64,000 nucleotides of DNA from Bin25 sp026709415. GTDB lineage: Bacteria > Bacteroidota > Bacteroidia > Flavobacteriales > Flavobacteriaceae. A program made the position numbers and the translations under genes. Positions 18,198 to 27,852 of this stretch are shown piece by piece; the stretch's first letter is position 1; every line of letters begins with the position of its first letter. The notes beneath the pieces are model-generated. The model did not search any database and was not told where the DNA came from. It was given only the letters and a program-made list of their open reading frames with translations. The stretch lies in NCBI GenBank assembly GCA_965200045.1, contig OZ241330.1:558001-622000 (forward strand), read 5' to 3'.

Positions 18198-19249
18198 TCT
18201 ATCGAAAGCATTTTATGGAGTAACGCTTGATCTGTTTTTCCGCCAGCAAAATCATCAAACGTTTTTTGGGTAGCTTCTATGATGTGTTTTTGAATAAACG
18301 GAGCTCCTTCACGGGCCCCTTGTTGGGGACTTTTGATACAGCATTCCCATTCCATAACGGCCCATACATCACATCCATACTGCGTTAACTTAGAAAACAC
18401 AGTTTTAAAATCGATTTGTCCATCTCCTAAAGAACGATATCGTCCGGCTCGATCAATCCAATCGCCATAACCCCCAAAAGCCCCTTTTTTACCTGTGGGG
18501 TTGAATTCAGAATCTTTGACATGAAAAGATTTAATAAACTCATGATAATAGTCAATATAGGTGAGATAATCTAGTTGTTGTAAAACAAAATGGCTAGGGT
18601 CGTATAAGATATTGACTCTCTGATGATTCCCCGTTTCTTTTAAAAAGCGCTCGAATGTCACCCCATCATGAAGATCTTCTCCTGGGTGGATTTCATAGCA
18701 CACATCAACGCCTTCTTGATCAAAATGATTTAGTATCGGCAACCAACGTTTGGCCAGTTCCTTAAATCCTAAATCAACCAAACCATCGGGGCGTTGTGGC
18801 CAAGGATGAAACGTGTGCCACAATAGGGCACCTGAAAAGGTGGCATGAACTTTTAAACCCAAACGTCTGGATGCCGTGGCTGCTTTTTTCATTGTTTCAA
18901 TAGCCCATTGAGTACGTGCTTTGGGATTGTTTTTAAGATGTTCAGGAGCGAAATGGTCAAACATCAAATCATAAGCAGGGTGAACGGCCACTAATTGACC
19001 TTGTAGATGTGTGGAAAGCTCGGTGATCTCCAAACCATATGACTGGACAATCCCTTTTAAATCATCACAATAAGTTTGGCTTTCAGACGCCTGCTCTAAA
19101 TCAATAATGAATGTTTCCCAAGTGGGTAGTTGTACCCCTCGATACCCTAAATCGGATACCCATTTGCAAAGTCCTTCGAGACTATTGTAAGGGGGTGCTT
19201 TATCTACAAACTGGGCCAAAAAAATACCGGGTCCTTTGATTGTTTTCAT
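18194..19249 (-). CDS. Sugar phosphate isomerase/epimerase (TIM barrel)
   Basis: About 351 residues, AP-endonuclease-2-like TIM barrel. Metal-binding positions typical of the family are visible: E in CYEIHPGED, D and H in LYDPSHF, H in SFHVKDSEF, and E in AVMEWEC near the C-terminus. The start chosen is the ATG at 19249, which overlaps the stop of the upstream oxidoreductase (ATGA); a longer in-frame start at 19270 would overlap it more. It is the last gene of a three-gene overlapping operon (permease, dehydrogenase, isomerase). The substrate is probably a keto- or isomerised sugar produced by its partner; this is inference. Confidence 0.83.
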   Translation of the reverse strand: MKTIKGPGIFLAQFVDKAPPYNSLEGLCKWVSDLGYRGVQLPTWETFIIDLEQASESQTYCDDLKGIVQSYGLEITELSTHLQGQLVAVHPAYDLMFDHFAPEHLKNNPKARTQWAIETMKKAATASRRLGLKVHATFSGALLWHTFHPWPQRPDGLVDLGFKELAKRWLPILNHFDQEGVDVCYEIHPGEDLHDGVTFERFLKETGNHQRVNILYDPSHFVLQQLDYLTYIDYYHEFIKSFHVKDSEFNPTGKKGAFGGYGDWIDRAGRYRSLGDGQIDFKTVFSKLTQYGCDVWAVMEWECCIKSPQQGAREGAPFIQKHIIEATQKTFDDFAGGKTDQALLHKMLSID

Positions 19250-20385
19250 GAGTTTTTTAATGATTTCCAACGATTTCCATCTCGATGAGATTCAACGACT
19301 TTTTCGACGAATAACAGGCCTCTTTTCCCTTGATATAACGTCGGATATTCGCCATCAAATGATTCTTCACCACGAATGGCTTTGGCAACCCCTTTATAAA
19401 TATTCCCCATGGCATCAAAAATACCTTCGGGATGTCCTGCGGGTAATTTAGTGCCGTCATTGGCGAAGTCAGAGCAATAAGCATGACCAGGTTTGATGAC
19501 TTTCTGAGGCTGACCATCTTCAAGGTGGTAGAGGAAATTAGGGTTTTCTTGTTCCCATTTAAAGGCCCCCTGGTCCCCGTAGATCGCTAATGAGAGATTA
19601 TTTTCTTCTCCTGTAGCGATTTGACTGGCTCGAAGGATCCCTTTGGCTTTGCCTTCAAATCGAAGCAAAATGGTGCCGTCAACATCTAGTGTATTGTAGT
19701 CGTAAAGGTTGTTGAGGTCTGCCAACAAATGAGACACTTCCATATTGGTCAGATATTCCAACATATGAAAGGCATGAGTCCCAATATCCCCGATACAAGA
19801 GCTAATCCCAGCAACTTCAGGATTTAATCGCCAAATACCTTGACATTTTTCAGCATCATGGATCACCGGGTTGATCCATCCTTGGTAATATTGCATATCG
19901 ACCTTCTGAATATTCCCCAGATACCCTTCCGATAACAAGTGCTTCATATGGCGAATAATCGGATAACCAGTATAAGTATAGGTCACGGCAAAAACAGTCC
20001 CGCTTTTTTTTTGAAGGGACTCTAATTCGACGGCGTCTTCATAAGAGGTCGTTAAGGGTTTTTCACAAATCACATGAAATCCATTTTCCAAAAGTGCTTT
20101 GGCCATAGGATAATGGAGCACATTGGGGGTAAGAACGGAAACCACTTGAATTTTTTGGTCATCGGGTTTTTTGGACTCTTCTTTCACGAAGGTGTCAAAA
20201 TCAGGATACACTCTGGAACGGTCCACACCAAACTGTGAAGCATATTGTTGGTTGAGCTCAAAATCAGGATGAAATACCCCACCGGAAATATCGTATCGAT
20301 CCCACATTTTAGCAGCGACACGATGGAGAATCCCGATAAGCGAGTCCGCCCCACCGCCAATAATGCCAAGTTTAATTTTATTCAC
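19246..20385 (-). CDS. Gfo/Idh/MocA family oxidoreductase
   Basis: A 379-residue NAD(P)-dependent dehydrogenase. The N-terminal Rossmann fold begins KLGIIGGGADSLIG; VICEKPLTTS carries the EKP motif with the conserved Lys; GDIGTHAFHMLEYL holds the family's catalytic Asp/His region. The start is GTG at 20385, overlapping the permease stop by 8 bases. A longer ORF reaches 20451 but would lie inside the permease gene. It likely oxidises or reduces a sugar or inositol-like ring and works with the isomerases around it. Confidence 0.87.
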   Translation of the reverse strand: MNKIKLGIIGGGADSLIGILHRVAAKMWDRYDISGGVFHPDFELNQQYASQFGVDRSRVYPDFDTFVKEESKKPDDQKIQVVSVLTPNVLHYPMAKALLENGFHVICEKPLTTSYEDAVELESLQKKSGTVFAVTYTYTGYPIIRHMKHLLSEGYLGNIQKVDMQYYQGWINPVIHDAEKCQGIWRLNPEVAGISSCIGDIGTHAFHMLEYLTNMEVSHLLADLNNLYDYNTLDVDGTILLRFEGKAKGILRASQIATGEENNLSLAIYGDQGAFKWEQENPNFLYHLEDGQPQKVIKPGHAYCSDFANDGTKLPAGHPEGIFDAMGNIYKGVAKAIRGEESFDGEYPTLYQGKRGLLFVEKVVESHRDGNRWKSLKNS

Positions 20386-21619
20386 TTTGAGTCGAATATT
20401 TTTTAGTTTCTCTAAACAAAAGCACAAATATGATGAGCACCCCCAAGGCAAAAATGGCCGGTATCAACCAAAATCCAAACCAATCGGTCACCCCACCATC
20501 TTGGTATCGCTCGTAGACGATTCCTGCAAATCGAAATCCTAAAAACATGCCCACACCATAAGTGGCTAGAGCAATTAAACCTTGTGCTGAACTTTTATAT
20601 TCTTTTGGGGCTTTCAGTTCGGTATATATTTGACCACTGACAAAAAAGAAGTCGTAACAAATACCGTGTAAAACAATGCCAACAATAAGCATCCATGTTT
20701 GCTCTGTAACGCCACCATAGGCGAACAATAAGTATCGTAGAAACCAAGCCACGATGCCTATGATGAGCGTGTTTTTAATCCCAAATCGCAATAAAAAGAA
20801 AGGCAATAAAAGCATGAAAAAAACTTCCGAAACCTGGCCCAAAGTCATCACGCCAGCAGCTCCGGCCATGCCATAGTCATTTAAAAAAGGATTGGCCCAA
20901 GAATAATAAAAGGAAAGTGGAATACAGATGAGAATCGAGGATATAAAAAACAAGAGATACGATTTGCTTTTAAGAATTCTAAATGAATCTAATCCCAATA
21001 GTTTCAAAATCGAAACTTTTTTAGTTCGATCAACAAGAGGAGGCGTCTTGGGTAGGGTAAAAGAAAACACCCCTAAGATGACGGATACAATAGCTCCTAG
21101 CAAAAAGGTTTTTTCCAAAGTTTTTTCGGCTTCCCAATTAAACCATGCAATAAAAAGTCCCGCAGCAATCCAACCGATGGTGCCGAGCACTCTGATGGGC
21201 GTGAACTCTTTGGTTGGGTTTTTCATTTGACGAAATGAAATGGCATTACATAGCGCCATTGTAGGCATATAAAGTATGAGATACGATAGAATGTAGGGAT
21301 AAAATTGATTGAAACTATGACTGACGCTCGCTTGATAGAGTAGAACTGATCCTATCAAGTGAATGACCCCCATCAGTTTTTGAGCCGAAAAATACCGGTC
21401 CGCCAAAATACCCACAATAACGGGGGCTACAATAGCTCCAATGGCTTGGGCTTCATAGGCAATAGCCACTTGGATGCCATCAGCATTAAAAGCATCAACT
21501 AAAAAGGTCCCCATGGTAACATACCAGGTCCCCCAAACAAAAAAATCCAAAAACATCATCAAACCCAATTTGAATTGGACTCCAGTAATGTTCCATCTTG
21601 GTGAAAATATTTGTGACAT
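20378..21619 (-). CDS. NupG-like MFS permease (nucleoside or sugar symporter)
   Basis: A 413-residue inner-membrane protein with about 12 hydrophobic segments. The N-terminal sequence (FLDFFVWGTWYVTMGTFL) and later PTMALCNAISFRQM match the nucleoside:H+ symporter branch of the major facilitator superfamily. In Bacteroidota this branch is often found beside Gfo/Idh dehydrogenases and TIM-barrel isomerases and is presumed to import the sugar they use. It is first in the operon with 19246-20385 and 18194-19249. Confidence 0.84.
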   Translation of the reverse strand: MSQIFSPRWNITGVQFKLGLMMFLDFFVWGTWYVTMGTFLVDAFNADGIQVAIAYEAQAIGAIVAPVIVGILADRYFSAQKLMGVIHLIGSVLLYQASVSHSFNQFYPYILSYLILYMPTMALCNAISFRQMKNPTKEFTPIRVLGTIGWIAAGLFIAWFNWEAEKTLEKTFLLGAIVSVILGVFSFTLPKTPPLVDRTKKVSILKLLGLDSFRILKSKSYLLFFISSILICIPLSFYYSWANPFLNDYGMAGAAGVMTLGQVSEVFFMLLLPFFLLRFGIKNTLIIGIVAWFLRYLLFAYGGVTEQTWMLIVGIVLHGICYDFFFVSGQIYTELKAPKEYKSSAQGLIALATYGVGMFLGFRFAGIVYERYQDGGVTDWFGFWLIPAIFALGVLIIFVLLFRETKKYSTQSE

Positions 21620-21649
21620 AATAAACTAAAAGGTCATATGATTCAAGAA

Positions 21650-22627
21650 CTATTCGAAATACTTTTTTAAAAGGTTCAATCCAGTAGTGATCCCCTCTTC
21701 TTCAGACAACTGATGGCCTTCATATTCGATGCCGATGAATCCGGTATAACCAGAGGCTTTGACAATTTCTGCCATGCGACCAAAATTGATAAAAGTTTCT
21801 TCGCCATTTTCATCAAAATCAAAGCACTTGGCACTCACCCCAAACGCTTTGGGCATTAATTGCTCGACTCCCAAGTAAATATCGTAAAGATTACTGCATT
21901 TTTCCATGCCTCCCCACCCATCATTACTGAGACAAAAATTTCCATAATCAGGGAGCGTTCCGCAGTTTTCTCTTTCGGTTCCCTGGATGACTTTCATCAG
22001 TTCAACAGCATTGGATGAAATGCCCCCATGATTTTCGACAATAACGTTGATGTCTTTATCAGCAGCGTAGTCACTCAACGCTATGAGACTTTCTATAGAA
22101 TTTTGTCTCCACTTTTCGGGATCTTCTTCCCCATAAAGATTCACTCGTACAGCAGTGCAATTCAATTGATGGGCCGCATCAATCCAAACTTTATGTTTTT
22201 CGATGGCTTGTTGTCTTTCCGTTTGGTCGGATGAAGATAAGTTTCCTTCTCCATCGACCATGATCAACACATTGGTCATGCCATACTTTTCAGCCATGGC
22301 ATTGCTCTTTTCAACAAATTGTTGGATGGCTGCATTTCGATTGATCGTGTCGTGGTAGGCGGGGTACAGATGATTGACATATTCTAGTCCTGAGAATCCT
22401 AGTTCATGGGCAATTCGAGCGAATTCATAAGGGGATGTTTCTCCATCTCGTATTTGTTTGTGTAAAGACCATTGGGCTAGGGAATATTCATAATCCGAAA
22501 ACTTGCTCAAAGGAGTTTTTTCGAAATGTTTCAATGAGGTATTGCCACCGGCACTCATTAAAACAAGCGTCAAGGTGAGCCCCATGAAACAGATCAGTAC
22601 GGGATTCATTGATTTCATTAATTCCAA
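21650..22627 (-). CDS. Exported sugar isomerase/epimerase-like TIM barrel
   Basis: A 325-residue protein with an N-terminal hydrophobic export signal (about residues 8-27) followed by an AP-endonuclease-2-type barrel: SLAQWSLHKQI, GFSGLEYVNHLY, VIVENHGGISSN with a metal-site E, LPDYGNFCLS with D, and GIEYEGHQLSEEEG near the end with E. It lies 30 bases upstream of the permease gene on the same strand, so it is probably the first gene of the operon. Periplasmic barrels of this kind act on oxidised or lactone forms of glycosides in related clusters; the exact substrate is unknown. Confidence 0.8.
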   Translation of the reverse strand: MELMKSMNPVLICFMGLTLTLVLMSAGGNTSLKHFEKTPLSKFSDYEYSLAQWSLHKQIRDGETSPYEFARIAHELGFSGLEYVNHLYPAYHDTINRNAAIQQFVEKSNAMAEKYGMTNVLIMVDGEGNLSSSDQTERQQAIEKHKVWIDAAHQLNCTAVRVNLYGEEDPEKWRQNSIESLIALSDYAADKDINVIVENHGGISSNAVELMKVIQGTERENCGTLPDYGNFCLSNDGWGGMEKCSNLYDIYLGVEQLMPKAFGVSAKCFDFDENGEETFINFGRMAEIVKASGYTGFIGIEYEGHQLSEEEGITTGLNLLKKYFE

Positions 22628-22714
22628 ACATTAAGTAAAATAGGTTTTAAAATTATCATTTTTTGGAAGAACAAATATCTTTGGTTTGTTCGGTGTGGAA
22701 TAGTCTAGAAACAT

Positions 22715-22722
22715 TATATTTG
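22715..22722 (+). promoter_or_regulatory. Possible Bacteroidota -7 element TATATTTG
   Basis: TATATTTG matches the TAnnTTTG -7 consensus of Bacteroidota. It lies about 105 bases upstream of the outer-membrane protein start at 22827. The TTTG at 22685-22688 could be the -33 box but is slightly too far away, so the call is weak. Confidence 0.3.
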
Positions 22723-22826
22723 GATTTGTTCCGTATTATAGTGGAACCTTTTGAATACGCATACGTTAGTAATCCAATACGCACAACAAATAATGGTACA
22801 GGGTGGGTGGTGAAATCAATTCAGCA

Positions 22827-23936
22827 ATGAGAAAGTGCGTTCTGTTGACTTTAATTTTTTCAACAGCCGTGAATTTAATGGCTCAACCAGTAGAAGAGGA
22901 ACAAGGGGCTACAAACCATTCACCAATTTCTTCAATTAGGGTGGATCAAACCAGACCCTCTTCTCAAATTTCAGGCGAGGCTGACAATAGCAAAGTAGCG
23001 TTTAATAAAACAGATAGGGATTTCTTCCAAACAAAAACAAAAGTCAAAATCTATAGAGGAGGGGGATATGTGAGTATGGAAGCAGGATATCATAGAACAT
23101 CCAAAATCAATACATCAGGAGACACACCACTTGCTCGAGGTAGTATTTGTGATCGATTTTTAAATCCTTTTCCAGATATTAGGCCTTCTTTTTGTGATGA
23201 TTCTCAGTCCGAAGGCACTTCATGGATCAACTCTTTTGATACAACCGGCGGATTTTTTGGTGGGGTGGCTTTTGGTTACCGTTACGATGATGGCGAACTT
23301 AAAGGATTAAGGGCAGAAGTGGAATACTTCTATAGAGAATCCGTTTATAATGAAGCACTACCAATCAAAAATAGTAGTGGAGTCACTCAAGCAAAATTGG
23401 GTGGTGAAGTTGAGCAAGCTGATGATCGAATTGGTAGCGTCACTTCAAGCAATCTTTACGGAAATGTGTATTTTGATTTACACAATAGGGGTTGGTTAAC
23501 ACCATATATTGGTTTGGGCGCAGGAATTGGTTTCAACAACGTAGATTATGGATTGTTATGGTTGAGAAACCTCAATCCCAATGAGATTACGTCTGTAGAA
23601 GAGTACTTTCCGTTCAATAGGCAGGACGATTTAAAAATTGTCCAACAAAATTTAGCTGGAACAGCTAGTTCATTGCAAGATGAGTTTCGTGACGTGTTAT
23701 TTGGTTTCCAAGTTTTATTAGGGGTTGATTTTGCACTATCACAAGATGCATCCATAGGCTTCAAATTTCGTCATGTACGTCAAGGGAATTTTGAGAGCCA
23801 AGAAACAAAATTGGATCGGTTACGAAGTCATGAACCGAGTAACAACCCTGATGGAAGTGATCCGCTTCTTTTAACGTTTAAGGCGAACCCCATCGATTTG
23901 AGTGGCATCAGCATCAATTTGAAATATTACTTCTGA
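22827..23936 (+). CDS. Outer-membrane beta-barrel protein
   Basis: About 369 residues from the ATG at 22827, which is followed by a clean signal peptide (MRKCVLLTLIFSTAVNLMAQ). A longer frame from 22803 would put eight extra residues before the signal peptide. The body has alternating hydrophobic strands ending in aromatic residues: GGYVSMEAGYH, GGVAFGYRY, LRAEVEYFYRE, LTPYIGLGAGIGFNN, ASIGFKFRHVRQG. The C-terminus ISINLKYYF ends in F, as outer-membrane porin-type barrels do. It resembles opacity/OmpA-like 8-strand barrels. The function is not known. Confidence 0.75.
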   Translation: MRKCVLLTLIFSTAVNLMAQPVEEEQGATNHSPISSIRVDQTRPSSQISGEADNSKVAFNKTDRDFFQTKTKVKIYRGGGYVSMEAGYHRTSKINTSGDTPLARGSICDRFLNPFPDIRPSFCDDSQSEGTSWINSFDTTGGFFGGVAFGYRYDDGELKGLRAEVEYFYRESVYNEALPIKNSSGVTQAKLGGEVEQADDRIGSVTSSNLYGNVYFDLHNRGWLTPYIGLGAGIGFNNVDYGLLWLRNLNPNEITSVEEYFPFNRQDDLKIVQQNLAGTASSLQDEFRDVLFGFQVLLGVDFALSQDASIGFKFRHVRQGNFESQETKLDRLRSHEPSNNPDGSDPLLLTFKANPIDLSGISINLKYYF

Positions 23937-24528
23937 AACACAAACCCTTTGAAGAAAGCCTAAGATTTAGCAAAAAAAGTGGGGGGGGGTAGAAATATTA
24001 CCACACAGAAACTTCATCACCACGATGAGGTATCGCTATTTCCTTTTTTTAACGAAGAAACCCTATTGGGGTTATCTCTTTCAGGACTGTTCTCATCTCT
24101 GCTTTGGTTCTTGTGTTTTTTGAAAAGAACGTTTTCAAAGCTTTTTTCTTTATGCTTCTATAGGATTTTCTATAACACCTATAGTGGGGTTACCTTCGCC
24201 ATCATTACGGAACAGCCCATCTTTCATGGAAGAAATGGGGATTTTGTGTCGTCAAGTATCTAATGCTCAAATAACAAGCTCAACTCTTCAAAAATTTCGA
24301 TCGGATAATCTATTACGTAAAGATTGATTGGATTTCAATCGAAATAGGAACCATCTTCTAAGAAAATTTGAATGATGTGAATTCAACCGATGGGCTACGG
24401 ATGCATCATCTTTAAAAAAACATAAAACAACGTCATTCAACAATGAAATATAAAAATCGAGACACAAGTTTGGTTTATAGATGAAAATCTTATAAATTGG
24501 ATGCCTCAATGACATTTAAAACATCGAG
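23937..24528. other. Intergenic with a G9 tract
   Basis: About 592 bases between the outer-membrane protein and the GMC oxidoreductase. It contains the G9 run at 23981-23989. The 94-codon frame starting at the tract (23979-24263) has an unlikely composition and I do not call it. The promoter of the oxidoreductase should lie near the 3' end, but no clear TAnnTTTG element was seen. Confidence 0.4.
23981..23989. repeat. G9 homopolymer tract
   Basis: Nine G bases 45 bases after the stop of the outer-membrane protein. The tract is outside any gene I can support. Confidence 0.9.
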
Positions 24529-26238
24529 ATGACAAATATGTATGATGCTATTGTCGTGGGAACTGGAATCAGTGGAGGATGGGCGGCAAAAGAACTCTGT
24601 GAAAAAGGCTTGAAAACACTCGTATTAGAACGTGGTCCCATGATGAGACATCCTGGAGATTACAAAACGGCCAATATGGACGATTGGGACTTTCCTTATC
24701 GCGATAGTATCACCAATAAGATTCGAGAACGGCAGCCGAAACAAAGCCGCACCGGTTACGTTTCGAGTGAATCGTCATCGTATTTATTTGTTGATGACAT
24801 CGAACATCCATACAACGAAGTGCAGCAGTTTGATTGGATTCGAGGGTATCATGTGGGCGGACGATCCATCATGTGGGGAAGACAAAGTTACCGTCTCAGT
24901 CCCATGGACTTTGAAGCCAATGCAAAAGATGGCATTGCTGTTGACTGGCCCATCAGATATTCTGATATAGAACCTTGGTACGATTATGTTGAACAATATG
25001 TTGGTATCAGTGGTCAATCGTTGGGATTACCCCAGCTTCCGGATAGCCAATTTCTTAAACCAATGGAATTAAACTGCATTGAAAAGCAAGTTCAAGAGAG
25101 TTTAAACTCTCAATTTGATGACGGTCGTTTATTGACTATTGGAAGAGTGGCACATATTACAGAAGGGACCAAGCCTGGATTAGGAAGAGTCACCTGTCAA
25201 TATCGAAATCGTTGTCGTCGAGGGTGTCCTTTTGGTGCTTATTTCAGCAGTAATTCATCAACATTGCCTGCTGCCGAAAATACAGGCAAGATGACATTGA
25301 TGCCCAATTCGATTGTGCACGAAATTCTTTATGATCCTAAGACTCAAAAAGCAACTGGTGTACGAGTCATCGATAATAATAACCCCGAAAATTCGACTTC
25401 AGTAGAGTACAAAGCCAAAGTCATTTTTCTGTGTGCTTCAACCGTGGCTTCAACATCCATCATGTTGCAATCAAAGTCCAGCAGATACCCCAACGGGATT
25501 GGAAACGATTCGGACCAATTGGGTCGAAATTTAATGGATCATCATTTCAGAGTGGGTGGAGCAGGCCGTTTTGAAGAGCATCTAGATAAATATTATGTTG
25601 GGCGCCGCCCCAATGGAATTTATATTCCTCGATTCAGAAATTTAGGAGGCAACACCAATCACAAAGACTTTATTCGAGGCTATGGATATCAAGGAGGTGC
25701 CAGTCGAGGCAGTAGTTGGGTATTTCAAGTCAAAGAGATGGGCACTTATGGTCCAGAGTTTAAAAACAGTTTACTCAAACCAGGCCCATGGAATTTTGGC
25801 ATTACTGGATTTGGGGAAATATTACCGTATGAAGACAACAGAATGTACTTGGATTATGATCAACTCGACAAATGGGGATTACCAACCGTTACATTTGATG
25901 CATCCATCAAGGAAAATGAACTCAATATGCGCAAAGACATGAAACAGCAAGCCATCGAAATGATTGATGCTGCCGGAGGTAAAAATGTTATAGGGTTTGA
26001 AGATTCATACGCTATTGGTTTGGGAATCCATGAAATGGGAACGGCTCGAATGGGAAGAAACCCTCAAACCTCGGTACTCAACGGAAACAATCAGGTTCAT
26101 GGTGTTGAGAACCTTTATGTCACCGATGGGGCATGCATGACCTCGGGGGGATGTCAAAACCCCTCATTGACCTATATGGCTCTAACGGCACGAGCAGCCA
26201 ACCACGCTGTTGAAGAACTCAAAAAAAGGAATTTATAA
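24529..26238 (+). CDS. GMC-family FAD sugar dehydrogenase, large subunit
   Basis: A 569-residue flavoprotein. The FAD-binding motif GTGISGGWAAKEL is at residues about 11-23, with VLERG at the end of the second strand. The C-terminal catalytic block has HEMGTARMG and QNPSLTYMAL. The middle has a cysteine cluster CQYRNRCRRGC, seen in dehydrogenases of this type that carry an iron-sulfur cluster. The next gene, 23 bases downstream, is the matching small subunit. Family members oxidise the C3 hydroxyl of glucosides, or gluconate or sorbitol, and pass electrons to a cytochrome c. The substrate is not readable from the sequence. Confidence 0.87.
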   Translation: MTNMYDAIVVGTGISGGWAAKELCEKGLKTLVLERGPMMRHPGDYKTANMDDWDFPYRDSITNKIRERQPKQSRTGYVSSESSSYLFVDDIEHPYNEVQQFDWIRGYHVGGRSIMWGRQSYRLSPMDFEANAKDGIAVDWPIRYSDIEPWYDYVEQYVGISGQSLGLPQLPDSQFLKPMELNCIEKQVQESLNSQFDDGRLLTIGRVAHITEGTKPGLGRVTCQYRNRCRRGCPFGAYFSSNSSTLPAAENTGKMTLMPNSIVHEILYDPKTQKATGVRVIDNNNPENSTSVEYKAKVIFLCASTVASTSIMLQSKSSRYPNGIGNDSDQLGRNLMDHHFRVGGAGRFEEHLDKYYVGRRPNGIYIPRFRNLGGNTNHKDFIRGYGYQGGASRGSSWVFQVKEMGTYGPEFKNSLLKPGPWNFGITGFGEILPYEDNRMYLDYDQLDKWGLPTVTFDASIKENELNMRKDMKQQAIEMIDAAGGKNVIGFEDSYAIGLGIHEMGTARMGRNPQTSVLNGNNQVHGVENLYVTDGACMTSGGCQNPSLTYMALTARAANHAVEELKKRNL

Positions 26239-26261
26239 TCGGCAATACGAGAAAAAGGACC

Positions 26262-26882
26262 ATGAAAAGAAGACAAGCTTTAAAAAACATTGGACTGGGC
26301 TTTGGCACCATTGCCTTATCACCAGCCGTGACCACATTATTTCAGACCTGTCAAAAAGCACCTAGTTATACCCCAATGACGTTTTTAGAGGGAAAATTTG
26401 AAATAATAGCAGAGTTAATGGAGTTAATGATTCCAGAATCTAGTGTGCCATCTGATTTGGGCATCTCTAGTGACATCAAAACCATCCCTGGGGCCAAAGA
26501 ATTGAAGTTGCCAGAATTTGTTGATGCGTACGTACATGCCGTATTACCTCAAGAAGAATTGGAACTGGTTTTAGAGGCTTTCGATGCGTTTCTCAAACTG
26601 TCGTTAAGTGATTCGTCTAAAGAAACGATTTCAGAGTTAACAATCGAAGATTTAGATGCTCAATTATCCAAGCTTTTATTGCCCGAAGACACGCCAACAC
26701 CGTTGCAAGAGATGGAACCTGCTAAAGCGTTTGCTCATCAATTACGTTCTATATCGGTTGAAGCTTTTAAAGCCAATGAATTTATCGGTGAACAGATATT
26801 AGCTTATGATCCCATCCCAGGGAAACAAGTGGGCTGTCTTGATTTAAAAGAAGCCACTGGAGGTCGCATATGGTCAATTTAG
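26262..26882 (+). CDS. Gluconate 2-dehydrogenase subunit 3-like protein
   Basis: A 206-residue protein. The start MKRRQALKNIGLGFGTIALS is a Tat-like signal (RR followed by a hydrophobic stretch). The body (ELMELMIPES, GAKELKLPEFVDAYV) matches the small subunit of membrane-bound FAD dehydrogenases. This subunit is needed for export and maturation of the large subunit, because the flavoprotein itself has no signal peptide. It follows the GMC gene in the same operon. Its last 9 bases overlap the convergent cytochrome gene. Confidence 0.84.
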   Translation: MKRRQALKNIGLGFGTIALSPAVTTLFQTCQKAPSYTPMTFLEGKFEIIAELMELMIPESSVPSDLGISSDIKTIPGAKELKLPEFVDAYVHAVLPQEELELVLEAFDAFLKLSLSDSSKETISELTIEDLDAQLSKLLLPEDTPTPLQEMEPAKAFAHQLRSISVEAFKANEFIGEQILAYDPIPGKQVGCLDLKEATGGRIWSI

Positions 26883-27395
26883 AGTGCGCATATATTCTAC
26901 AATGGCTCGAGCTTGCTCTTCATTAAGTCCTTGATCGAGCATTGGAATATTATTGTGCTTTTCTAAAAGAGCCATCGCAATAGGATCTTCAGCCAACATT
27001 TGAGTTGGATTTAAGAGGAGATTCATCACCCATTCAGGACTTCTTCTTTCATACACGCCAGTAACATCCGGTCCGATGAGTTTTCTACCGGGTATGTGGC
27101 ATGCAGTGCAATAGGTGCTAAACAAACTTTCCCCTTGTTGGGATAGTTCTTCATCAATTTTTCTACCTAATCGAACGCGCTTGATTGGACCGATTCCTTT
27201 ATTATCCATATCAATAGGGATGGTTTCTTCAATCTCCAAGTTAGAGGATGGATTACTGGGTTGATTTGGAGCTGATTCAGTTTCTACTGAAGTCGAGTGA
27301 ATATCTTTATATTCAAAAGAATCCGAATCGTTCTTAGCCCCTGTTTTACACCCAGCAATGAATAGGCCTAAATAAAGAATTGAAAATAGTCTCAT
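26874..27395 (-). CDS. Cytochrome c lipoprotein
   Basis: A 173-residue protein. The N-terminal hydrophobic segment ends in a lipobox (LFIAGC, Cys near 16). The C-terminal 90 residues form a class I cytochrome c: heme site CTACH near 96-100, IGPDVTGVYERR, and an axial Met candidate in NNIPML. It is likely anchored to a membrane facing the periplasm and is a plausible electron acceptor of the neighbouring GMC dehydrogenase. It is convergent with that operon, so it has its own promoter. Confidence 0.87.
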   Translation of the reverse strand: MRLFSILYLGLFIAGCKTGAKNDSDSFEYKDIHSTSVETESAPNQPSNPSSNLEIEETIPIDMDNKGIGPIKRVRLGRKIDEELSQQGESLFSTYCTACHIPGRKLIGPDVTGVYERRSPEWVMNLLLNPTQMLAEDPIAMALLEKHNNIPMLDQGLNEEQARAIVEYMRTLN

Positions 27396-27852
27396 ATGTT
27401 TTTTCAGAAACAGGTTAAAAATATAGAAATTCTAGAATACAAATTTTGGAATAGATAACGAGAACCCTTCAAACTTTCCTTTCGGAGTTATGTGAGCGAG
27501 GCGTTCCTCATTATTCTGGAGCCCTAACAATCGAAATTAACTTAGGTCAATATTTGTCTTCGCTATTACCTATGATTTTGGGAATCGTAAAGAAGAGCGC
27601 CCGTAAGGAACAAACAATGGCCTTCTTTTGTAGATAAAAATCTTCGAGAGCATACTAATTTGCGTTTTAAATTACTTTTTAAAATCAGGACATAATCTAT
27701 GTGTTTCATAATACATTCCCTTGATTGAACGACAATGAGGGTAAAACCAAGTATCTAATAATACAGAGCGCAGATTGGTATCAGATCTTGATAGACAATG
27801 TGTCATCAGCATGATGTAGAGACGATGTACTATTCTTTCATAACTTTACGAT
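27396..27852. other. Intergenic, nothing recognised
   Basis: About 457 bases between the cytochrome and ATPase genes. It must hold the two divergent promoters, but no clear TAnnTTTG element, repeat or RNA gene was seen. Confidence 0.4.

Noticed and set aside
23979..24263. 94-codon ORF starting at the G9 tract
   Set aside because: Phenylalanine- and leucine-rich translation without a signal peptide pattern or known motif; probably chance.
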